DNA from: Baffinella frigidus
Taxonomy: Eukaryota; Cryptophyceae; Cryptomonadales; Baffinellaceae
Reading direction: 5' to 3'
DNA: 10,821 bases
Assembly (NCBI GenBank): GCA_026770585.1
Contig: MU646688.1
Coordinates: 177,547-188,367, forward strand
In this document: piece after piece, positions 5,701 to 9,861 of the stretch
Position numbering within the stretch: position 1 is the stretch's first letter
Layout of the letters: the number at the start of each line of letters is the position of its first letter
Notes under the pieces: model-generated
Databases searched by the model: none
What the model was told of the DNA's origin: nothing
The model's input: the letters and a program-made list of their open reading frames with translations, nothing else
Position numbers and translations under genes: made by a program

Positions 5701-8461
5701 TTGGCATTCAGCCTCAATTAAATGTGGAAGCTGCTTTAATTTCATAAACTGGATTTCAACGAAAATTACTACACGTTTTCTAGAATATTACTAGTAAAGA
5801 TCGTTATGTGAAGTAAATTTCAGCCGATTTGAACTATCAAAAGAGTTTCCACATGATCGCTCTATTCAGATGGCTGAAACCCGTCTTGCATTACAGTCGC
5901 GCCTTGGATGTCTAATTGGAGTGCAGGGATTTCGAATTGAATTCAAATCGAATTGAACTCAAATCGAATTGATTTTAAATCGAATTGAATTTGAATTGAA
6001 TTTGAATTCACCTCTTCCATCGTGATCTCGGAGACGCCGCTGTGGAAAAGCGCCTCTGGTTCAGGGTTTAAGGTTTAGGGTTTAGGGTTTAGGGTTTAAG
6101 GTTGAGGGTTTAGAGTTTAGGGTTTAGGGTGTAGGGTTTGGGGTGTAGGGTTTCGGGTTTCGGGTTTCGGGTTTAGGGAGCGTGCCGATCAATGCTTCGA
6201 GCGCGGACAGCTCGTAGGCGCTGTCGTTCGATTCGTTCAGGGGCGCCTGCTTTACGGCTTACGTCTTAGCGTTTGGGGTTTGGGGTGTGGCGGTTTGGGG
6301 TTTGGGGTTTGGGGTTTGGGGTTTGGGGTTTGGGGTTTGGGGTTTGGGGTTTGGGGTTTGGGGTCTGGGGTTTAGGGTTTGGGGTTTGGGGTTGAGGGTT
6401 GAGGGTTTAGGGTTGAGGATTTAGGGTTTAGGGTTTAGGGTTTAGGGTTTAGGATTTAGGGTTTAGGATTTAGGGTTTAGGGTTTCGGGAGGAGGCACCG
6501 CAGCGAGCGCGTTTCGATAGAGATCGAGCCCCTCCTCGATGCGCCCCTCCTCCGTCGCCACCTTGATGAAAAAAGATCAATCATGTTATTTTCATTTCTA
6601 TTTATAAAAGATGAATACTGCGATGCCGCTTAGCAGCCGCCGGTGTCCTTTTCGCCCGGATTTCCTGGCGAGATCTGATGACTTTTGGCGTGTTTCCCGG
6701 GGGGGGAATCAACTTTGGACAGATTCCCAAAAGTCACCGGTGCCTACTTAGTGGAAATTTAAACCGTGTTTTTTGCCATCTTGGGGTGTGTCATGTCCGA
6801 TGATAAAGCTAAGTCGAAGCTAAGATAGCACAATCTGACAAAATTCACCCTTGAGATGGCACACAAGGCGGACAAGCTGGGCCTTGGAGCCCTACCGCGT
6901 ACCGTAGGCAATAACCAAGGCTCAACTACCCTAAATCCGGGGGGGGGGGGGCGACTAACCTCTCCCAACCCTTCGCACGCACGCGAGAGCTCCTGACTCT
7001 TAGCAGCCACCGAGGGCTTCACGGATACAGTCCATTTAAACGATTTGTACTAGAACCTTATCCATTGCCCTAGAACCTAACTGGAATTTCACCTTGAATT
7101 CAAGGTGAAAAGGAACTCGGGCGCTGCCAAGTGGAAGCATTGCCGGCAATGGAGGACAGTGTCCATCACCGGAGCACAAGTCCTCGAGGCTTTGGTTCAG
7201 GAGGTTCGCCTATCACTCAACTCAAGGCTCAAGGGCCTCAGGCCTCATTTAGGGCCTGTATCGAGAGTAATAAAGAAGAAGAAGAAGTTTACCTCTCCCA
7301 ACCCTTTGCACGCGCGCGACTCCAAGGAAAAGAAGCCGTGCTTTTCGCCGACGTCGCGTGCCTGTTGCCACCAGGGTGTACGCTTTAGGGTTTAGGGTTT
7401 GGGGTTTGGGGTTTAGGGTTTAGGGTTTAGGGTTTAGGGTGTAGGGTTGAGGGTTTAGGGTTTAGGGTTTAGGGTCTAGGGTTTCGGGTTTGGTACCGCT
7501 TGGTAGGCTGTCCAAGCGTCGCTTTTCCTGTCTAGAAACCTGGTTTAGGGTTCAGGGTTTAGGGTTCAGGGTTCAGGGGTTTCGGGTTTAGGGTTTTGGG
7601 TTTAGGGTTTAGGGGTTTAGGGTTTGGGGTTTGGGGTTTAGGGGTTAGGGGTTTAGTGTTTAGGAGTTTAGTGTTGAGGGGTTTAGGGTTTAGGGATTAT
7701 AAACCAGAGCTTATCTCCCTTGTCGCACATTGCCTCACCTGGTGTAGGGTTCAGGGTTTAGGTTAAGGATTCAGGGTTTAGGGTTTTGGGTTTTGGGTTT
7801 TGGGTTTAGGGTTTCGGGTTTCTGGTTTCGGGTTTATGGTTTAGGGTTGAGGGTTCGGGTTTCAGGGTTTCCGGTTTCGGGTTTAGGCCTTGGTCCCGGA
7901 AGCGTTTCATCTTGAACAGGAGTGAGCTGCGCCGTTCCTGGTTTCGGGTTTAGGGTTGAGGGTTAAGGTTTTAAGGTTTTAAGGTTTTAAGGTTTAGGGT
8001 TTAGGGGCGTTCCTCGAGTGCGATGACCGAGAGCGCGTGGTCGTGGCTGCCTGTTGAGTTCAGTCCCAGCCCGTGTGCGTAGGAGAATGTGGCGAGGACC
8101 TGCGTTGTGTGCAGGGGTTAGGGTTGAGGGTTTACAGTTGGGGGTTGAGGGTTGAGTGTCGAGGGAGGAGGCGGGGGGGGTGTACATCTTCGCCCAATTC
8201 GTCGGACATGACACCCATCATCTCTTCCATGCGATCCCTACACTTGAGCACCCCCCTCCAGTCATCCGCGGCATGCGCGGTGTTGACCTTCGCGACGACC
8301 TGCTGCAGAGACAGTTTCGGCGCGCACGCCGCCTTGTGCAGCTTCCACCCGGCCTTCTGGCACTCCGCTCCACAGTAGAAGGCTTGCTTGCAGCGCGAGC
8401 AGCGGTTGAGGGAAGAACCGCGCTTGCCACAATGGGCGCAGCAGGTCGCGCTCGCCGACAT
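2593..8461 (-). CDS. MYND zinc finger and TPR-like repeat protein, 13 exons, 356 aa
   Basis: Joined exons: 8461-8186, 8099-8013, 7937-7889, 7738-7705, 7539-7497, 7361-7293, 6561-6499, 6246-6186, 6055-6012, 4527-4414, 3264-3232, 3137-3084, 2736-2593. They total 1071 nt in one frame with no internal stop. Residues 8-46 form a complete MYND finger, C-x2-C-x9-C-x2-C-x5-C-x3-C-x7-H-x3-C. The rest is alanine- and leucine-rich amphipathic helices, for example EEGLDLYRNALAAA and ELRSLLSSARLHE, like tetratricopeptide repeats. From memory, the motif order ALFHS, VAPLVPRYREA, SARLHEARGKP and LKILD follows a MYND/TPR family of protists. A protein-binding role is expected for the finger; substrate and location are unknown. 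The start is the ATG just before the finger; an in-frame ATG at 8506 would add 15 residues. The last intron and the C-terminal tail are the least certain parts. No transcript evidence is available. Confidence 0.85.
2745..3079 (-). repeat. Telomere-like heptamer array in intron 12
   Basis: TTTAGGG, GTGTAGG and TTGAGGG units (plus strand) fill nearly all of intron 12 (2737-3083). GTGTAGG runs as a near-perfect tandem at about 2985-3045. The coding strand reads CCCTAAA or CCCTACA. Confidence 0.92.
3084..3137 (-). CDS. Exon 12 (residues 292-309)
   Basis: It reads VRVMLDLMRKNRTAVLDM. The acceptor is GAACCAG|GTGCGT and the donor is ATG|GTGGACCC. Confidence 0.82.
3140..3229 (-). repeat. Telomere-like heptamer array forming intron 11
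   Basis: The 94-nt intron 3138-3231 is almost entirely TTTAGGG, TTTGGG and TTTCGGG variants. On the coding strand it ends CCCTGAACCAG|G. Confidence 0.92.
3232..3264 (-). CDS. Exon 11, 33-nt micro-exon (residues 281-291)
   Basis: It reads ARGKPQEAAAE, which continues SARLHE as expected for a TPR-like helix turn. The acceptor is CAACCAG|GCACGC and the donor is GAG|GTGCACC. The exon is an island between two heptamer arrays. Confidence 0.8.
3266..3359 (-). repeat. Telomere-like heptamer array at the 3' end of intron 10
   Basis: TTTAGGG and TTAGGGG units with TTGAGGG variants lie directly against the acceptor of exon 11. The rest of intron 10 holds other material. Confidence 0.92.
3360..3557. 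other. Unassigned part of intron 10
   Basis: This stretch is non-repetitive and its origin is unknown. Short frames on both strands show no recognisable motif. Confidence 0.4.
3558..3746. mobile_element. MITE-like element, family A copy 3, inside intron 10
   Basis: CCACCAACCCTGACGGC (3558-3574) and GCCGTGAGGGTTGGTGG (3730-3746) are complementary at 16 of 17 positions. Both continue inward with CTCAAATCG-like sequence, as in the other family A ends. A CCTAC-G-GTAGG palindrome lies at 3670-3680. Confidence 0.72.
3754..3818 (+). repeat. Dispersed block shared with intron 6 (7211-7287)
   Basis: TATCACTCAAC, CAAGGCT, AAGGGCCT and then CTGTATCGAGAGTAATAAAG are shared in the same order with 7211-7287. 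Both copies run into GAA repeats. They lie in introns 10 and 6 of the same gene. Confidence 0.75.
3806..3910 (+). repeat. GAA/AAG microsatellite
   Basis: Near-uninterrupted AAG units are followed by a short CAGACG run and further AAG. Translations of this stretch give poly-Lys, poly-Arg, poly-Ser or poly-Phe and are not genes. Confidence 0.92.
3935..4073. mobile_element. Fold-back element with arms of about 60 bp
   Basis: The left arm starts CAGCTGCGGAAACGAT (3935) and holds TTTCTGG and TTACTACACA. The right arm carries the same series in reverse complement and ends ATCGTTTCCGTAGTTG (4073). The short centre contains TTACTAGTAATAGTAA. It has split one copy of the tandem duplication in intron 10. 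A related fragment with ATTACTACAC and ATTACTAGTAA lies at about 5764-5798. Confidence 0.75.
4085..4437 (-). repeat. Tandem duplication of the exon 10 end and intron 10 start
   Basis: 4085-4195 and 4325-4437 are clearly similar over about 110 bp, sharing CTCCAGTACA, ACGTATGTAT, GAGGCAGAG and GACCTCGTGAAG at an offset of about 240 bp. Copies of the TCACGAG donor region occur at 4414 (GT), 4298 (GC), 4174 (GT) and, in weaker form, 3912. The first is the donor used in the gene model. A two-copy 18-bp tandem (CTACGTCGGAGTTC) lies at about 4239-4274. Confidence 0.75.
4414..4527 (-). CDS. Exon 10, full-length copy (residues 243-280)
   Basis: It reads VAPLVPRYREAAAAESV, RQGHLSVEELRSLL, SSARLHE. The acceptor is GTTGAAG|GTGGCG and the donor is CACGAG|GTCCGC. 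It is the only one of six related copies that stays open from the acceptor through to this donor, so I take it as the functional exon. Confidence 0.85.
4589..4684 (-). pseudogene. Partial exon 10 copy B
   Basis: Read from the acceptor CTCAAG at 4684, it gives VAPLVPRYRGAATAESLREL and then KVAGVWAC and a stop. It matches exon 10 for about 17 residues, then diverges. The downstream phrase CACCCGCCACTTTCA is shared with the copy at 5053. Confidence 0.75.
4686..4827 (-). repeat. Telomere-like heptamer array in intron 9, distal
   Basis: Variants dominated by GGGTTCA, GGGTGCA and GGTGCAT on the plus strand lie between exon 10 copies B and C. Confidence 0.88.
4826..4857 (-). pseudogene. Partial exon 10 copy C, acceptor lost
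   Basis: VAPLVPRYREA is intact from 4857, but the preceding bases are CCAACG, so there is no AG. The copy then runs directly into the heptamer array as if the array had replaced the rest of the exon. Confidence 0.7.
4878..4976 (-). pseudogene. Partial exon 10 copy D
   Basis: From the acceptor TTGAAG at 4976 it reads VEPLVPRYREAASTDSRV, then GSVLAPEETTTCL-like sequence and a stop. The first 12 residues are a better family match than copy A itself. No donor is seen at the expected place. It is a possible alternative or decayed exon. Confidence 0.72.
4980..5053 (-). pseudogene. Partial exon 10 copy F with internal deletion
   Basis: From the acceptor ATTCAG at 5053 it reads VEPLGEAGKAESQREL and then KVAGVWVC and a stop. 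Compared with copy B it lacks VPRYR. The shared KVAGVW tail shows that B and F come from the same duplicated unit. Confidence 0.68.
5094..5140 (-). repeat. Dispersed repeat, copy 2 (inverted relative to 511-557)
   Basis: The reverse complement matches 511-557 at nearly every position, including CCCGATT, GGGCCGAAAATC and TAGCCCGCTGTGTG. It lies in intron 9. Confidence 0.7.
5141..5325. other. Unassigned part of intron 9
   Basis: No gene is seen. TGTGGTGGTCTCTTCTGGTG with its flanks (5278-5322) repeats 4886-4925, which extends the exon 10 tandem duplication. Confidence 0.45.
5326..5410 (+). repeat. Dispersed repeat shared with 9252-9340
   Basis: CACCGTTACTT, AGGTTGCACTTTTGC, GAGACGT, then GACTTTTGTCTCGGTG and GCGCTCT recur in the same order and orientation at 9252-9340. 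The second copy lies inside the TIR element 9036-9659, so this may be a fragment of that element. Confidence 0.72.
5421..5467 (-). pseudogene. Partial exon 10 copy E, frameshifted
   Basis: From the acceptor CGAAG at 5467 it reads VEARWVPRYSAALRR. WVPRY and the bases around CGCGCTATAGCGCGG are recognisable, but small indels shift the frame on both sides. Confidence 0.65.
5472..5705 (-). repeat. Telomere-like heptamer array in intron 9, proximal
   Basis: Alternating GGGTTCA and GGGTGCA units, with a few TTTAGGG, lie upstream (plus coordinates above) of exon 10 copy E. Confidence 0.9.
5706..5931. other. Unassigned part of intron 9
   Basis: This is AT-richer sequence without coding potential. 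5764-5798 resembles the centre of the fold-back at 3935-4073. Confidence 0.4.
5932..6010 (-). repeat. AATTGAATTT minisatellite at the start of intron 9
   Basis: About five units of the type CAAATCGAATTGAA, drifting to AATTTGAATTG, end exactly at the GT donor of exon 9 (GAG|GTGAATTCAAATTC). Confidence 0.88.
6012..6055 (-). CDS. Exon 9 (residues 228-242)
   Basis: It reads (E)ALFHSGVSEITMEE. The acceptor is GAACCAG|AGGCGC and the donor is GAG|GTGAATTC, which opens directly into the AATTGAATTT minisatellite. Confidence 0.82.
6058..6179 (-). repeat. Telomere-like heptamer array forming intron 8
   Basis: TTTAGGG with TTGAGGG and TTTCGGG variants fill intron 8 (6056-6185). On the coding strand it ends CCCTGAACCAG. 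Confidence 0.93.
6186..6246 (-). CDS. Exon 8 (residues 208-228)
   Basis: It reads APLNESNDSAYELSALEALI and then a split glutamate codon. The acceptor is AAAGCAG|GCGCCC and the donor is ATCG|GCACGC, a GC donor. The phase-1 GC/AG choice gives ALIEALFHS across the junction. Confidence 0.82.
6270..6488 (-). repeat. Telomere-like heptamer array forming intron 7
   Basis: It begins with a homogeneous block of TTTGGGG (about 6292-6365) and then TTTAGGG and TTTAGGA units. Intron 7 is 6247-6498. The homogeneous block suggests recent local expansion. Confidence 0.93.
6499..6561 (-). CDS. Exon 7 (residues 187-207)
   Basis: It reads VATEEGRIEEGLDLYRNALA and then A, a clear TPR-type helix pair. The acceptor follows a T-rich tract, CTTTTTTCATCAAG|GTGG, the only conventional polypyrimidine 3' end in the gene. 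The donor is GCG|GTGCC. Confidence 0.88.
6562..6958 (-). other. Intron 6, distal part, no heptamers
   Basis: The 3' end has AT-rich sequence and a T tract before CATCAAG|G. TGACTTTTGG (6679-6688) pairs with CCAAAAGTCA (6727-6736). A CCTAC/GTAGG inverted repeat lies at 6891-6908. A run of 13 G lies at 6939-6951. Confidence 0.6.
6960..7020 (-). pseudogene. Partial second copy of exon 6 inside intron 6
   Basis: On the minus strand it reads ELSRACEGLGE|GTTAGT, against ESRACKGLGE|GTAAAC in exon 6. The match covers about 35 bp, including the GT donor. Upstream it departs from exon 6 (KPSVAAKSQ), and no good acceptor is evident. It could be a relic of duplication or a cryptic donor. Confidence 0.65.
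7087..7110. repeat. Perfect 24-bp palindrome
   Basis: TTTCACCTTGAA is followed immediately by its exact reverse complement, with GAATTC at the centre. It lies in intron 6. Confidence 0.85.
7211..7287 (+). repeat. Dispersed block shared with intron 10 (3754-3818)
   Basis: It shares TATCACTCAAC, CAAGGCT, AAGGGCCT and CTGTATCGAGAGTAATAAAG with 3754-3818, plus the GAA run that here lies against the exon 6 donor. Confidence 0.75.
7293..7361 (-). CDS. Exon 6 (residues 164-186)
   Basis: It reads ARDVGEKHGFFSLESRACK and then GLGE. The acceptor is GCAACAG|GCACGC and the donor is GAG|GTAAAC. The 3' half has a second, diverged copy with its own GT donor inside the next intron (6960-7010). Confidence 0.85.
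7384..7490 (-). repeat. Telomere-like heptamer array in intron 5
   Basis: TTTAGGG units fill the middle and 5' part of intron 5 (7362-7496). The last 22 nt before the acceptor are not heptamers. Confidence 0.93.
7497..7539 (-). CDS. Exon 5, 43 nt (residues 149-163)
   Basis: It reads (W)FLDRKSDAWTAYQA, a helix typical of TPR-like repeats. The acceptor is AAACCAG|GTTTC and the donor is GCG|GTACCAAACCC. Confidence 0.8.
7541..7696 (-). repeat. Telomere-like heptamer array forming intron 4
   Basis: TTTAGGG and TTAGGGG variants fill intron 4 (7540-7704). On the coding strand it ends CCCTAAACCAG|G. Confidence 0.93.
7705..7738 (-). CDS. Exon 4, 34-nt micro-exon (residues 138-149)
   Basis: It reads (G)EAMCDKGDKL(W), with split codons at both ends. 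The acceptor is ACACCAG|GTGAGG and the donor is CTCTG|GTTTATAATC. It is flanked on both sides by heptamer arrays. The frame is kept only if exons 3, 4 and 5 are all used. Confidence 0.8.
7742..7885 (-). repeat. Telomere-like heptamer array forming intron 3
   Basis: TTTAGGG, TTTTGGG, TTTCGGG and TTCAGGG units fill intron 3 (7739-7888). On the coding strand it starts GCCTAAACCC and ends CCTACACCAG|G. Confidence 0.93.
7889..7937 (-). CDS. Exon 3 (residues 122-138)
   Basis: It reads ERRSSLLFKMKRFRDQ and then one base of a split glycine codon. The acceptor is AACCAG|GAACGG and the donor is CAAG|GCCTAAACCC, a GC donor. It is 49 nt. Confidence 0.85.
7939..8007 (-). repeat. Telomere-like heptamer array forming intron 2
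   Basis: The 75-nt intron 7938-8012 is heptamer repeat, including three TTTTAAGG units. It is bounded by AGGAACG on both sides. Confidence 0.93.
8013..8099 (-). CDS. Exon 2 (residues 93-121)
   Basis: It reads VLATFSYAHGLGLNSTGS and then HDHALSVIALE. The acceptor is ACGCAG|GTC. The exon ends CTCGAG before GAACGCCCC, so the donor as modelled is GA. The same AGGAACG occurs at the other end of the intron, so the cut could be placed anywhere in that repeat without changing the protein. Confidence 0.85.
8113..8162 (-). repeat. Short telomere-like array in intron 1
   Basis: GGTTAGGG, TTGAGGG and related units lie within the 86-nt intron 8100-8185. The donor-proximal 20 nt are C-rich instead. Confidence 0.85.
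8186..8461 (-). CDS. Exon 1: MYND finger and first helix (residues 1-92)
   Basis: The exon starts MSASATCCAHCGK and carries all eight zinc ligands (C8, C11, C21, C24, C30, C34, H42, C46). The helix AAHAADDWRG-like segment (TAHAADDWRGVLK) and RMEEMM follow. The donor is GAT|GTACAC, phase 0. This is the longest exon and the most secure part of the model. Confidence 0.93.
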
Positions 8462-8477
8462 CGCCGGGGCCGAGCAG

Positions 8478-8518
8478 CAAGGCAAGATGCTTCCCACCAG
8501 CCGCAAACGCCGGGGCCG
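8478..8518 (-). repeat. Short direct repeat upstream of the MYND start
   Basis: CTGTTCGGCCCCGGCG and CTGCTCGGCCCCGGCG occur one after the other just upstream of the ATG at 8461. They probably lie in the 5' leader. No TATA box or other promoter signal was recognised. Confidence 0.5.
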
Positions 8519-8625
8519 AACAGCACGGTGCGCAATCCAGCGCCTCCTGCGAGATCAGGGGCTTGTCGGCAGCAGTGTTGGAGCTGGCTGGTGGCGATCG
8601 CACCGGGAAAAAAACAGGATTTCTA

Positions 8626-9021
8626 GGTGGCTAGATACGTACGGGGATATCTCTAGGATATCCCCATGGGGAGATCCCCATTTCACTCGGATCCACAACA
8701 TTTCGCCTAAGTCAACCCCCCCTGAAAGCCAGTGCCTTAAGTCAAATGCCGGGCCTGGGACCCGGGTCCATCTAAACGAAAACAGGGGAAAGTTGACTTA
8801 GGTGAGCTGGTTGACTTAGCTGAAATCTTGTGGGTCGGAGTGCATTTCGTGTAGTAAACTGGGCCGGGCGTGGTCCGACCGCGGTGTTAGACACACGGCC
8901 GAGCAGATCGTGGTCGTTTGGCTCGGCCGTGTGAAGGGCGTGGTGAAATTTTGATACACGGCAAAAACCGTGGGGAATTCCCCGTTTTTGGGGGATATCC
9001 CGGCCCAAACGGTCTAGCCAC
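8626..9021. mobile_element. MITE-like element upstream of the MYND gene, TA target site
   Basis: The termini are GGTGGCTAGA (8626-8635) and TCTAGCCAC (9013-9021). Each is followed inward by a GGGATATC motif (8644-8651; complement near 8993-9000). TA lies on both outer sides (8624-8625 and 9022-9023), fitting a TA target duplication. Internally there are nested palindromes: GGGGATATC/GATATCCCC (8643-8665), CCTAAGTCAAC/GTTGACTTAGG (8706-8802) and CACACGGCCGAGC/GCTCGGCCGTGTG (8892-8933). There is no ORF of its own. Confidence 0.65.
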
Positions 9022-9035
9022 TATGAAGGGGAATG

Positions 9036-9659
9036 GCTCAAATTGACGGGTGTTTTTTAATTGAAGGGGTCTTTACCACACAAAACGAAACGATTGAATT
9101 CAAACCTGGTACAAAAAAAACAATCTCACTTTTAAAATATGTACCGAAATTCATTTTATATCTTAAAAGTGCTTTTGATGAGCAAATGGGGCAAATTCGG
9201 TCTTTACAACACATTTCCCGTTTACAATCACATGTAGTGCTGACACAATTTCCACTGTTACTTCTTAAGTTAACAGAGGTTCCACTTTTGCTTTGAGACG
9301 TCCCAATCTCGACTTTTGTCTCGGTGCGCAGCGCTCTTCCACACCCACCCACCCGGTACCTGTACTCTGTACATGTAGTGCGTAGGACGTCTCTTCGGTG
9401 CAGCGTCTGGCGACGAGCAGTTGTTTTTCTTCTCTCGGCTTCTGTCTGGGCCGCTCGACTTTTCTCTCGCTCGGGTCCGTGGGGGGTGACGCGGGTGCGC
9501 CAAGTGGCGCCCCGTGATGTTTGGGTCCCCCTCCGGGGTTAGGACCCTCGTTTTCAGTAAAAGATCCTGAACGGCAGTCGAGAAGCAAGAGGAATGTGAT
9601 TTCACCAGGGATTGTGTGGTAAAGACCCCTTCACTTAAAAAGTCGCCTTGATCTTGAGC
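9036..9659. mobile_element. Non-autonomous TIR element, about 624 bp
   Basis: GAAGGGGTCTTTACCACACAA near 9063-9083 has its exact complement at about 9613-9633. The repeat continues outward with TTTTTAAnTG and GCTCAA (9036; complement TTGAGC at 9654-9659), giving arms of about 48 bp. The interior has short frames on both strands but no transposase motif. Part of it (9252-9340) is shared with 5326-5410. Confidence 0.78.
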
Positions 9660-9814
9660 AAATTTTGGCACCGCAGCTCGTCCCAAAGTTAATTATTTCA
9701 ACTTTTGAAAACGGGAAAGATCTCAGCGTGATCTCAGCTTCAAAACGACCTAAAGAAGTGGGGGTCAATTTTGATCTCAAGGTGCAGTTCTTTGCCCCCA
9801 TTTTGACTAGTGGT

Positions 9815-9861
9815 TTCCCGCCGACTTGGAGCGGTTCTATCCCGCTCCAAGTCGGCGGGAA
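9815..9861. repeat. Perfect hairpin, 20-bp arms and 7-nt loop
   Basis: The arm TTCCCGCCGACTTGGAGCGG (9815-9834) is exactly complementary to 9842-9861 across the loop TTCTATC. The arms show no mismatch, unlike the decayed inverted repeats elsewhere. It could be a small RNA precursor, a fold-back tip or a recent mutation product; the sequence does not decide. Confidence 0.85.

Noticed and set aside
5472-5705. CRISPR-like array of regularly spaced repeats
   Set aside because: The unit is a 7-bp tandem without spacers.
6891-6908. tRNA or other structured RNA genes from the many short stems
   Set aside because: No cloverleaf, anticodon arm or conserved T-loop was seen. The stems belong to fold-back elements.
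2745-8162. A true chromosome end or subtelomere
   Set aside because: The arrays are degenerate, interrupted by coding exons, and unique sequence and elements continue on both sides. A genuine telomere would be terminal and uniform. A subtelomeric location cannot be excluded.
8462-8506. Upstream in-frame ATG at 8506 as the start
   Set aside because: It would add a 15-residue stretch (MRLVGSILPCCSAPA) encoded by a local direct repeat. The ATG at 8461 lies just before the finger, which is the usual arrangement. Not excluded.
8156-8626. Long plus-strand frames opposite exon 1
   Set aside because: They are antisense shadows of the GC-rich MYND exon, which has all eight zinc ligands in order on the minus strand.
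9033-9686. Small ORFs inside the TIR element, such as frames reading EGVFTTQ from each end
   Set aside because: EGVFTTQ is simply the terminal inverted repeat read from both ends. No DDE or other transposase motif is present.
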